Of a DNA stretch of 64,000 bases, positions 25,837 to 33,196 are shown in pieces (the first letter of the stretch is position 1; each line of letters opens with the position of its first letter). Source of the DNA: Candidatus Zixiibacteriota bacterium (lineage in GTDB: Bacteria; Zixibacteria; MSB-5A5; UBA10806; 4484-95). A program made the position numbers and the translations under genes. The stretch covers positions 33,008-97,007 of the forward strand of contig JAAEQD010000246.1 in NCBI GenBank assembly GCA_024231855.1, read 5' to 3'. The notes beneath the pieces are model-generated. The model had not been told where the DNA came from. It searched no databases and saw nothing but the letters and a program-made list of their open reading frames with translations.

Positions 25837-25862
25837 GCCGGGGAGAAATCCCCGGCTTTTTA
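25837..25862 (+). terminator. Terminator of pilX-like gene 1 (conserved in all three copies)
   Basis: GCCGGGG-AGAAAT-CCCCGGC then T5. The preceding 20 nt (AATATCCTGTCTCAAGG) are identical after all three copies. Confidence 0.92.
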
Positions 25863-26161
25863 TTTGCCCTAAATCAGAGGTTGCGTCAGATTACGACCTG
25901 ATAGAGATTTGCAGGAGGATCACGCTCCGACAAGAACTGTCTGGAGATACGACATGGAACATGCTGTCCTGTTTAATTATGTAACATGTTATTTGGTAAC
26001 AAGTTGTGGTGTTGACTATTGTCTCTGCACAATACTTTTGGTTGTTTTCCTATACAATCAAATAAAAATGACAAATAAATTATTATATTATTAATGATAC
26101 TATCCCACTAATCCCATGATAATCAATGGATTAAAATAAAATATTTTAGTTGAAGGGCCGC

Positions 26162-26178
26162 CAGGCATCGTTTTTGCA
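26162..26178 (+). promoter_or_regulatory. Sigma-54-type promoter of pilX-like gene 2
   Basis: CAGGCATCGTTTTTGCA: GG at 26164-26165, ten bases, GC at 26176-26177. Predicted start near 26189; GGGGGAAT precedes the ATG at 26224. Confidence 0.75.
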
Positions 26179-26223
26179 TTAGATACATCATGAATATCAA
26201 CATTATCACTGGGGGAATATTGC

Positions 26224-27891
26224 ATGACACAAAAACTTAATAACGAATCCGGGATTGTATTACTTGTATGCCTGTCAATCCTGTTTATGTTGTCGTTGAT
26301 AGGAATTGCCTCAATGTCGACATCAAACAACGATATGCAAATCGCTGAAAACGAAAGCCGGGCAACCGGGGCATTTTATGCGGCCGAGGCCGGTCTTGAA
26401 AAAGCCGCCGCCTCTATCGTTACACATTATCAGGCCTCGGGAACTCCGCCTGATCCATTGCCAATCGGCACAGAATCGGAATTACATTATACATATGGCT
26501 ATGCTACTATCGATAATGGCCCCGCGGTCAATAAAACGCTTAACGCCGGTAGCTATAAGGGCCTTTACGGCTCGGTGAAATCATTTACGATTAATTCGTT
26601 AGGAGTTGATAACAGCTCCGCCTCGGGTGTAGAACTGGAAATGCAAATCAGCGACGCGCTCATCCCTCTTTTCCAATTCGCGGTATTTTATGAGAATGAT
26701 CTCGAAATCGGCCCCGGGCCGAATATGACGCTTGGCGGACGGGTCCATACCAATAGCGATATGTATCTTGTAACCGGAAGCGATCTCTATATCGATTCAT
26801 ATATGACCGCTGCCGGTGACATCTTTCATGGAATCGGCACCGTGGTTAACAATAACGATATCTGGATAAAAGATGATAATGGGAACTATCAATCGATGCG
26901 AAATGCCGATAATACATTCCTCGATTCAAATGATCCCAATTGGGTGACCGAATCGATGAATCGTTGGGGTGGATGTGTCGAGGATGGAAATCATGGCATT
27001 ACGGAACTCAGGATGGAAGTCGTATCCGACGGCGACGCGACGAATATAATCGATAGATATGACAACGGTAATAATCCTTCCAGCTATGAAAATGATGCCG
27101 GACTAAAAGTAATCGATGGTCAGGCATATTTCAAATCCGGCAACAATTGGATGAATGTTACGGGTAATATGATCGCCGGCGGTATTCTCACGTCTGGAAC
27201 TTTCTATGATGCCCGCGAAGGTCAAACTGTTAATTCTATTGATATTGATATCGATAAGCTAAACAGCTCGGCATATTTTCCATCGAATGGCATTGTCTAT
27301 TGCTCAACTGTGGACAATGGCGCTTCCGTGGCCGCGGTCAGGTTGAAAAACGGCCAGAAATTAGCTGATGGTTTGACTGTTGCCACGGATAATCCGCTTT
27401 ATACACTTGGCGACTACAACACGGTAAATAAAAAACCGGCGGCCCTGATAGCCGATGCGGTTACAATCCTTTCAAATAACTGGGATGATGCCAATAGCGG
27501 ATTAGGCCTTGGAAGTAGAACGGCATCGCCTACACAAATGAACGCGTCATATATGACCGGCAATACATTAACGATTCCCGATGGCCATGGTTATAATGGT
27601 GGGTTGGAAAATCTGCCGAGGTTTTTAGAAAACTGGAGCGGGAAAGACTTTACCTGGAGAGGTTCGGCTGTGGACCTTTGGTATTCGCGCCAGGCCAATT
27701 CGGATTGGGGAGGCGGATATTACAACGCCCCAAATCGTGACTGGGCTTTCGACCCGGACTTGCTGGATATCGATAAATTGCCCCCGGGAACACCGTTAGT
27801 GAATATCGTTCAACGTATGAACTGGAGCCAAAAAATCGCTCATTGGATTCCCGATGAGTCCGGTAATGGCAACGGTAACGGCAATAATTAA
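26224..27891 (+). CDS. PilX-like pilus protein, paralogue 2
   Basis: The 555-aa protein is co-linear with paralogue 1: leader MTQKLNNESG, helix IVLLVCLSILFMLSLIGIAS, PilX signature NNDMQIAENESRATGAFYAA, then the shared C-terminal domain (LIPLFQFAVFYENDLEI, VEDGNHGITEL, STVDNGASVAAVRL, DLLDIDKLPPGTP). Differences cluster in the surface-like middle region (residues ~190-230 and ~290-440), where loops are shortened. The tail is SGNGNGNGNN, shorter than in copy 1. It is monocistronic with its own sigma-54 promoter and the same terminator. The three copies arose by tandem duplication that included the 3' flank. Confidence 0.87.
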   Translation: MTQKLNNESGIVLLVCLSILFMLSLIGIASMSTSNNDMQIAENESRATGAFYAAEAGLEKAAASIVTHYQASGTPPDPLPIGTESELHYTYGYATIDNGPAVNKTLNAGSYKGLYGSVKSFTINSLGVDNSSASGVELEMQISDALIPLFQFAVFYENDLEIGPGPNMTLGGRVHTNSDMYLVTGSDLYIDSYMTAAGDIFHGIGTVVNNNDIWIKDDNGNYQSMRNADNTFLDSNDPNWVTESMNRWGGCVEDGNHGITELRMEVVSDGDATNIIDRYDNGNNPSSYENDAGLKVIDGQAYFKSGNNWMNVTGNMIAGGILTSGTFYDAREGQTVNSIDIDIDKLNSSAYFPSNGIVYCSTVDNGASVAAVRLKNGQKLADGLTVATDNPLYTLGDYNTVNKKPAALIADAVTILSNNWDDANSGLGLGSRTASPTQMNASYMTGNTLTIPDGHGYNGGLENLPRFLENWSGKDFTWRGSAVDLWYSRQANSDWGGGYYNAPNRDWAFDPDLLDIDKLPPGTPLVNIVQRMNWSQKIAHWIPDESGNGNGNGNN

Positions 27892-27919
27892 CTATAAATA
27901 AAAATATCCTGTCTCAAGG

Positions 27920-27944
27920 CCGGGGAGAAATCCCCGGTTTTTTA
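27920..27944 (+). terminator. Terminator of pilX-like gene 2
   Basis: CCGGGG-AGAAAT-CCCCGG followed by T6. The same element follows copies 1 and 3. Confidence 0.9.
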
Positions 27945-28173
27945 TTAGCTGAAATTTAGTTTAAAACCAAACCTGAATCTCTAAAATAAGATAATAACTA
28001 TTTCTATAGCAACAAGTTGATGGATTATACAATTGGGATTTTCCTATATTTCAGGCTCTGAATACTATAGCTTTTTGCAAAATGCGAAAAGGATTTGGAT
28101 GAAATTCCTTAAAAATTAATGCGCTAGTTTTGCAACTGTTTGACGTATAGGCCGTTACAAATCCCGGGTTTGA

Positions 28174-28190
28174 AAGGCATCGATTTTGCA
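28174..28190 (+). promoter_or_regulatory. Sigma-54-type promoter of pilX-like gene 3
   Basis: AAAGGCATCGATTTTGCA: GG at 28176-28177, ten bases, GC at 28188-28189. Predicted start near 28201; AAGGGGAA precedes the ATG at 28239. Confidence 0.75.
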
Positions 28191-28238
28191 ATACGTTTAG
28201 TAGTTGAAAACAATAAACCATTTTAAGGGGAAATAATA

Positions 28239-29933
28239 ATGACTAAAAAACTAAAAAACGAATCCGGAATTATATTACTCGTTTGCCTGTCAATCCTGTT
28301 CATGTTATCGTTAATAGGTATTGCCTCGATTACTACGTCAAATAACGATATGCAAATAGCCGAAAACGAAAGCCGGTCAACCGGGGCTTTCTACGCGGCG
28401 GAATCGGGTTTGGAACAAGCCGCTGCTTCTATTAATCATAGTTATGGCACTACGGGTAATCCACCAAGCCCATTACCCTCCGGTGCATTCAGCGAACTGA
28501 ATTATACTTACAAGTATGCCACAACAGACGACGGTGCTGCTGTTAATACACAAATGACTGAGGGAGCCTATAAAGGGCTTTATGGCCTAGTAAAGACGTT
28601 TACGATTAACTCATTCGGCGCGGATGTATCCAGTAATTCAGGTGTTGAACTTCAAATGCAACTCAGTGATGCCCTGATACCGATATTCCAATTCGCCGTA
28701 TTTTATGAAGACGACCTTGAAATCGCTCCCGGCCCGGATATGACTCTAGGCGGCCGGGTCCATTCTAATAAAGATATGTATATTCAGGCCGGCAGTAATC
28801 TCTATATCGATTCTTATTTAACCGCCGCGGGTTCGATTTATCATGGACGCAAACCGGGTTCCGGACGAAGTACATCAAGTAATGACGTTTATATTCTGGA
28901 TGAGGATGGTAATTATCAATCGATGAAAAACGCCGACAATACATTCCTTGACGCTAATGATAATGATTGGGTCAATGAATCACTTGGCCGTTGGGATGGT
29001 TTGGTTGAGGACGGCAATCACGGAATTACCCAACTTGATATGCCGGTTGTAGTCGATGGCCCGGCCACAAATTTGATCGATCGAGGCGATGGCAATCCCG
29101 ATAGTTACGAACATAAAGCCGGATTAAAATTCACTGATGGGCAGGCTTATTACTTATCGGGCGGTACCTGGCTTAATGTAACCGGCAACCTTATAGCCGA
29201 TGGAATTATAACGACGAGTACATTCCATGACGGGCGCGAGGGTCAGGACGTTAAATCTATTGATCTTGATATGGATAGACTAAACTCATCGCCATATTTC
29301 CCGGATAATGGCATCATATATTCAACCCTTCCGGAAAATGGAAGTTACGTTAGCGCTCTCCGGCTTGTTAACGCCACGGAATTAGCCAATCCATTAACGG
29401 TTGTTACCGACAATCCGCTTTACACTCTCGGTGATTACAACACAGTCAATAAGAAACCGGCGGCTGTGATTACTGACGCGTTGACTATTTTATCGAATGA
29501 CTGGGATGATCTCAATAGCTGGAGTGGTCGTAATGATAGAGTAGCGGCCAATACTCAAGTCAATGTCTGTTTCATGACCGGCAATACCGAAACCGGGTCT
29601 CCGGGACATGATTACTCCGGGGGATTCGAAAACCTACCAAGGTTTCTGGAAAAATGGTCCGGAAAAACATTGAAATGGCGTGGCTCGGCAGTCGATCTAT
29701 GGTATTCACGCCAAAATACCGGCGCCTGGGGTGGAAGTTATTATAAACCGCCGACTCGGGACTGGGCGTTCGATCCAGATTTGCTCGATATCGCAAACCT
29801 GCCTCCGGGCACGCCTCAAGTTCATGTAGTCCAGAGGATGAATTGGAGCCAGAAAATCGCCTCGGTGGCCAATTATGAATCAGATTATGGCGACGAGGAA
29901 GGCAATGGTAACGATAATGGCAACGGCCGCTAA
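28239..29933 (+). CDS. PilX-like pilus protein, paralogue 3
   Basis: The 564-aa third copy has leader MTKKLKNESG, helix IILLVCLSILFMLSLIGIAS and signature NNDMQIAENESRSTGAFYAA. It has the same large C-terminal domain (IPIFQFAVFYEDDLEI, LGGRVHSNKDMYI, VEDGNHGITQL, LNSSPYFPDNGIIYS, GDYNTVNKKPAA). The tail is acidic then Gly/Asn-rich (DEEGNGNDNGNGR), a decayed version of the repeat in copies 1 and 2. It is monocistronic with its own sigma-54 promoter. The terminator lies directly against the stop of the convergent radical SAM gene. Several variants of one pilus component available at once suggest alternative tips or ligand specificities (inference). Confidence 0.87.
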   Translation: MTKKLKNESGIILLVCLSILFMLSLIGIASITTSNNDMQIAENESRSTGAFYAAESGLEQAAASINHSYGTTGNPPSPLPSGAFSELNYTYKYATTDDGAAVNTQMTEGAYKGLYGLVKTFTINSFGADVSSNSGVELQMQLSDALIPIFQFAVFYEDDLEIAPGPDMTLGGRVHSNKDMYIQAGSNLYIDSYLTAAGSIYHGRKPGSGRSTSSNDVYILDEDGNYQSMKNADNTFLDANDNDWVNESLGRWDGLVEDGNHGITQLDMPVVVDGPATNLIDRGDGNPDSYEHKAGLKFTDGQAYYLSGGTWLNVTGNLIADGIITTSTFHDGREGQDVKSIDLDMDRLNSSPYFPDNGIIYSTLPENGSYVSALRLVNATELANPLTVVTDNPLYTLGDYNTVNKKPAAVITDALTILSNDWDDLNSWSGRNDRVAANTQVNVCFMTGNTETGSPGHDYSGGFENLPRFLEKWSGKTLKWRGSAVDLWYSRQNTGAWGGSYYKPPTRDWAFDPDLLDIANLPPGTPQVHVVQRMNWSQKIASVANYESDYGDEEGNGNDNGNGR

Positions 29934-29964
29934 TAGAATACAATAAAAATATCCTGTCTCAAGG

Positions 29965-29990
29965 CCGGGGAGAAATCCCCGGTTTTTTTT
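29965..29990 (+). terminator. Terminator of pilX-like gene 3
   Basis: CCGGGG-AGAAAT-CCCCGG followed by T8. Its T-run ends one base before the stop codon of the convergent gene. Confidence 0.9.
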
Positions 29991-29991
29991 A

Positions 29992-30909
29992 TTAACCGAA
30001 ATATGGCTGAATATAACCGTTGGCTAGCCCCGCCTCATCAAACCAGGCTATGGCTTCATCGTATTCCGCCTGGGTGAGACGTTTTGATATATCGGGATGA
30101 TTGCAGGCATTATAGGCCGGGAAAAACTGGCTCATTACCGCCACGAACGTCTCCGCCGATATCTCCCCGGCAATGAAATCGAAAATAACTTTCGAGCCGG
30201 ATATCCCTTTCGGTAATACCAGATGACGAATCAATAGCCCCTGCACCGCAATTTCATCCTCAACACGCAGTACTCCCACCTGGCGATGCATCTCCCTGAT
30301 TGCTATTCGGTTTATTTCAGGGTAATCGGTCACATCGGAATATTTTGCGGAATTGGATGGATCATCATAGCGCATATCGGGCATATAGATATCGATGATG
30401 CCATCTAAAAGCTTCAACATCTCCAGCGAATCATAGCCCGATGAGTTATAAACTATCGGCATGGTCAAACCGGTTTTGTAGGCGATCAACATCGCCTCCA
30501 TCAACTGAGGTACATAATGGGATGGCGTGACGAAATTGATATTGTGCGCGCCGCGTTTTTCGAGATCTATCATCATCGAGGCGGCCTCCGCCGATGAATA
30601 AAACTCGCCGTTGCGATACTGGCTGATCGGGTAGTTCTGGCAATATTGGCAGTGAAGGTTACAGCCGGATAAAAATATCGTCCCCGATCCGCCGGTGCCC
30701 GATATCGGCGGCTCCTCGCCATGATGGAGGTTGGCCGAGGAAATCCCCAATTCGGCAGGCATACCGCATTCACCCGAATCATCCGTTGTGCGATCAACAT
30801 GGCACTCACGCGGACAGATAGTGCAATCTGACAGATACTCCAGAGCCAGGGGCACATTTTTTTCAAGTATGGCTATTTTCGATTCTATTGAAAAGCGTTC
30901 GTGTCTCAT
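29992..30909 (-). CDS. PflX-type radical SAM protein (pyruvate formate-lyase activating enzyme homologue)
   Basis: The 305-aa protein matches the PflX group (COG1313). The N-terminal Cys cluster is CTICPRECHVDR with GECGMP. GEEPPISGTGGSGTIFLSGC follows, then the radical SAM cluster Cys83-x3-Cys87-x2-Cys90 (CNLHCQYC). Later motifs include FVTPSHYVPQ, PIVYNSSGYD and IIDIYMPDMRY. It reductively cleaves SAM on a [4Fe-4S] cluster; the physiological target of PflX proteins is unknown, and no glycyl-radical enzyme is nearby. It is the last gene of a three-gene minus-strand operon, 15 nt after the NmrA-type gene. No ribosome binding site is visible. Confidence 0.88.
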   Translation of the reverse strand: MRHERFSIESKIAILEKNVPLALEYLSDCTICPRECHVDRTTDDSGECGMPAELGISSANLHHGEEPPISGTGGSGTIFLSGCNLHCQYCQNYPISQYRNGEFYSSAEAASMMIDLEKRGAHNINFVTPSHYVPQLMEAMLIAYKTGLTMPIVYNSSGYDSLEMLKLLDGIIDIYMPDMRYDDPSNSAKYSDVTDYPEINRIAIREMHRQVGVLRVEDEIAVQGLLIRHLVLPKGISGSKVIFDFIAGEISAETFVAVMSQFFPAYNACNHPDISKRLTQAEYDEAIAWFDEAGLANGYIQPYFG

Positions 30910-30924
30910 ATTATTATAAATAAA

Positions 30925-31812
30925 TTAATCGGCTTTTGATTTCGCCTTGAAACATTTGCTCCATTTTTCAAGCGTTATCTGTGGCTCGCCTAGTAGTTCA
31001 TCGGTTAGGGTTGGATCGCCCCGTTCGCCGAATTTTTCGAAATACTTCATCAATGGCAGTACCTCTTTCAGCTGCTTGGAGAAAGTAACAGTCGCGAAAA
31101 ATTTCAATACGCCCAGAGGTACGTTATTTACTTTAACATCCGGAAAGGCGATTTCGCAAAATTCCTCCAATGCCTCTTTGAAAGTATACTCATCCGGCCC
31201 CCAGGTAATTAATATTTTATTGGGCGACTGATCCAGAAGATACGCCTTGGCGACTATCCGGGCGTAATCCTCGGCGGCCAGCCAGTGGATACCGTTGGGC
31301 TGCTTGCCCATAACAGTCGCCTGCGAATCCCTAACGAAAAATGGCAGTGATTCCATGAACCAGGTAGCCCGAAATATGGCGTAATCAAGCCCGCTGTTTA
31401 AAATCACCTGTTCGGCGTTATACTTGGCTTTCGTCGGGGCAAACCATTGGCGATCTTCGGCCACCGACGCGCCCGATAGATAAGTGACTCTCGATACGCC
31501 GCGTTCTTTGGCCGCCTCAACAATCGCCACCGTTCCTCGATTTTCGATCCGGTCGAAATCTTTCGCTCTCGGGCCGCCTTTTAAATTGATATGTACGCCA
31601 AAGCAATCTTTGGCCGCCTCTTTAAGCGATTCGTAATCGGCGATATCGCCTTTGACAATATCGAAATGCTTGCCGAATATCTTCTCCGCTTTGGCTGGAT
31701 CGCGGGTTAGAAGGCGTACCGGGAAGCCGAAATGATCGAGCATATCGACCACCGGCCGGCCCAGAAAGCCGGTCGCTCCGACTATCAGGATTAATTTATC
31801 ATCCAACGACAT
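30925..31812 (-). CDS. NmrA-like NAD(P)-binding protein
   Basis: The 295-aa protein is an atypical short-chain reductase. The Rossmann motif is LIVGATGFLGRPVVDML (GxTGxxG, ~9-25), with VRLLTRDPAKAEKIFG and FDIVKGDIADYESL, then VTYLSGASVAE where the catalytic Tyr region is not conserved, and FRATWFMESLPFF. NmrA-type proteins bind NAD(P) as redox sensors or act on quinones and isoflavones; which applies here cannot be told. It lies 13 nt downstream of the Cys-rich protein gene and 15 nt upstream of the radical SAM gene, in one operon. No Shine-Dalgarno is visible. Confidence 0.85.
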   Translation of the reverse strand: MSLDDKLILIVGATGFLGRPVVDMLDHFGFPVRLLTRDPAKAEKIFGKHFDIVKGDIADYESLKEAAKDCFGVHINLKGGPRAKDFDRIENRGTVAIVEAAKERGVSRVTYLSGASVAEDRQWFAPTKAKYNAEQVILNSGLDYAIFRATWFMESLPFFVRDSQATVMGKQPNGIHWLAAEDYARIVAKAYLLDQSPNKILITWGPDEYTFKEALEEFCEIAFPDVKVNNVPLGVLKFFATVTFSKQLKEVLPLMKYFEKFGERGDPTLTDELLGEPQITLEKWSKCFKAKSKAD

Positions 31813-31825
31813 ATTCTTATTTCAT

Positions 31826-32707
31826 TCATGCCCCGACCGGATCGTCGCGCAGGCTGTTCAATATTTTCTCCAACCTGATAGGACAGGTGTAGGCGATCTC
31901 GATACCCCTCAAACAATAAAAGCGGCGGAAACGATTCTCTTTCGGCGGCAATTCATGAATATCCATTAGCGCTCCGTATGGGCAATCGCGGCAGAGCCTG
32001 ATATCATCTGTGACTATCGCCCCGGTGGTCTTACCGACCAAGGCTTTGGAGCAATCGATAAGCGGCATTGCGCCGTTTCTGGTGATATCCACTTGCGTTG
32101 GCTTATATAAAACGATTCGGCCTCGGTCGTTCTTGATTTCGGATTCGCAATCGATCTCATCGCCCGGCGCGGGTTGCCACTTGCTCAGGAAATTCGATCC
32201 CATCTGAAGGTACAACGTGTCATCGAAAATATCATTATCTATATGACCCGCCTCGAACTTGATCAGAAAACCATTGAGCCGCGTATTCGATTTGCTATCG
32301 TCGATTGTCCTTAGAAGCGCGGGGTATACCGATGACACCTCGCCGGAAAATTTCACCCGTTTGCCCTCGACTGTTGACAGCCAGTACTCGTACTCATCCA
32401 GGTCCCGCATAAACGTCTTGAGTTCGGTCTCATCAACTAAAGCTGACGGCATCCGGCAGATTTTCTCCTCATCGTAATATTTGCAGGAAAAGCAATTGCG
32501 CCCGACATGCTTGTAGCCTTTTGGGCATTTCTTACCCTTGTTGCCGATATTGCACAGCCATTTGAATTCGACACAGCCTTCCCCGAAGCATTTTTTCTGC
32601 CTCAGCACATGAAACGGGGAGATCTTGAAATCGAACCGCTCATGGACCGGATGTTTGCAGACAAACAGCCCCTTGACCTTGTACATATTACGGATGACAT
32701 TTTGCAT
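31826..32707 (-). CDS. Cys-rich protein with OB-like central domain, function unknown
   Basis: This 293-aa soluble protein has 14 Cys. The N-terminal region has eight (Cys17, 40, 45, 52, 61, 72, 75, 84), including CFGEGC and NCFSCKYY. Residues ~110-210 look like an OB fold (GKRVKFSGEVSSV, FDDTLYLQMG, PAPGDEIDCESEI, GRIVLYKPTQVDI). The C-terminal part has Cys239-x2-Cys242 and Cys265, Cys275 (CRDCPYG, FYCLRG, YTCPIR), suggesting a second metal or Fe-S site. I do not recognise the family. It is the first gene of an operon with an NmrA reductase and a PflX-type radical SAM protein, and its promoter geometry predicts a leaderless mRNA. Nucleic-acid binding with Fe-S or Zn centres is a guess from the fold pattern. 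Confidence 0.6.
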   Translation of the reverse strand: MQNVIRNMYKVKGLFVCKHPVHERFDFKISPFHVLRQKKCFGEGCVEFKWLCNIGNKGKKCPKGYKHVGRNCFSCKYYDEEKICRMPSALVDETELKTFMRDLDEYEYWLSTVEGKRVKFSGEVSSVYPALLRTIDDSKSNTRLNGFLIKFEAGHIDNDIFDDTLYLQMGSNFLSKWQPAPGDEIDCESEIKNDRGRIVLYKPTQVDITRNGAMPLIDCSKALVGKTTGAIVTDDIRLCRDCPYGALMDIHELPPKENRFRRFYCLRGIEIAYTCPIRLEKILNSLRDDPVGA

Positions 32708-32713
32708 ATGGTT

Positions 32714-32741
32714 ATTATACGCTTTTGACCGCCGATGACAA
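32714..32741 (-). promoter_or_regulatory. Promoter of the Cys-rich/NmrA/PflX operon, probably leaderless
   Basis: Minus strand TTGTCA (32741-32736), 16-nt spacer, consensus TATAAT (32719-32714), then 6 nt to the ATG at 32707. No ribosome binding site fits. Confidence 0.65.
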
Positions 32742-32802
32742 TAAAAAATCTATCGATAGGGGAGGAATTGGTAGGCGTTTGGGATGATATACTATCAGCG
32801 TT

Positions 32803-32830
32803 GTAGGGGCACGGCATGCCGTGCCTCTAC
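32803..32830. repeat. REP-like palindrome
   Basis: GTAGGGGCACGGCA joins TGCCGTGCCTCTAC directly: two 14-nt arms with one mismatch and no loop. A second small palindrome, CAGCCATTTGAAATGGTTG, follows at 32835-32853. Confidence 0.75.
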
Positions 32831-32852
32831 GGTGCAGCCATTTGAAATGGTT

Positions 32853-32963
32853 GTAGGTCGGCGTTTCTCCCAAGCGATAGCGAAGGGAGTAACCCGACAT
32901 TGGCGATTATGCGAAAAAGTGTCGGGTTCAGCGTTCGCTTTGCTCACGATGAACCAGACCTAC
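32853..32963. repeat. Imperfect inverted-repeat element, about 110 bp, MITE- or REP-like
   Basis: The left end GTAGGTCGG and the right end CCAGACCTAC are inverted copies. Inside, AGCGATAGCGAA..AACCCGACA is matched in inverse by TGTCGGGTT..TTCGCTTTGCT. No coding content; probably a short mobile or structural repeat. Confidence 0.6.
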
Positions 32964-33140
32964 TAATCTACTATGTGAATCCGTTTTCGTAGTGACATGC
33001 CATTGGAGACTGTCTCGCTCCCCCAAAACTCCACCCCCGGGTCGAGTCAAGCTACGATCCCTACAAAACAAGGGTATCGTAAACTATTATGCCAGAACCA
33101 TCGCCTCAATCGGGCGTATTAACATTTATGCAAATACGCT

Positions 33141-33168
33141 TTGAAATTAGGATATTTATGGGTATATT
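33141..33168 (+). promoter_or_regulatory. Sigma-70-like promoter
   Basis: TTGAAA at 33141-33146, 16-nt spacer, TATATT at 33163-33168. Leader ~22 nt with GTGAGGT before the ATG at 33197. Confidence 0.55.
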
Positions 33169-33196
33169 ATTTGCACATCTATAGTGAGGTTAAATT

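Larger units (their letters stand above)
25809..26223 (+). other. Intergenic region between pilX-like copies 1 and 2
   Basis: It contains the copy-1 terminator and the copy-2 sigma-54 promoter. The ~300 nt between are AT-rich with no supported ORF. A 61-codon frame here lacks a ribosome binding site and is not called. Confidence 0.5.
27892..28238 (+). other. Intergenic region between pilX-like copies 2 and 3
   Basis: It holds a terminator at its left end and a sigma-54 promoter at its right end. No ORF was found between them. Confidence 0.5.
32708..33196. other. Intergenic region with palindromic repeats and two divergent promoters
   Basis: No ORF is supported. It contains the minus-strand operon promoter, three palindromic repeat units (32803-32963) and the promoter of the LVIVD-repeat gene. 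Confidence 0.55.

Noticed and set aside
25909..26094. 61-codon ORF between pilX-like copies 1 and 2
   Set aside because: No ribosome binding site, runs through promoter-region DNA and has no counterpart between copies 2 and 3.
22000..30000. Pilin island as a mobile element
   Set aside because: No integrase, transposase, tRNA, direct repeats or composition change was seen at its borders; tandem duplication explains the copies.
32784..32966. 60-codon ORF
   Set aside because: Lies entirely inside the palindromic repeat cluster; symmetric DNA gives chance frames.
33160..33175. GG-N10-GC element before the LVIVD-repeat gene as a sigma-54 promoter
   Set aside because: Spacing fits but the -24 half is GGGTA, and the implied start would fall on the ribosome binding site; the overlapping TTGAAA/TATATT promoter explains the gene better.
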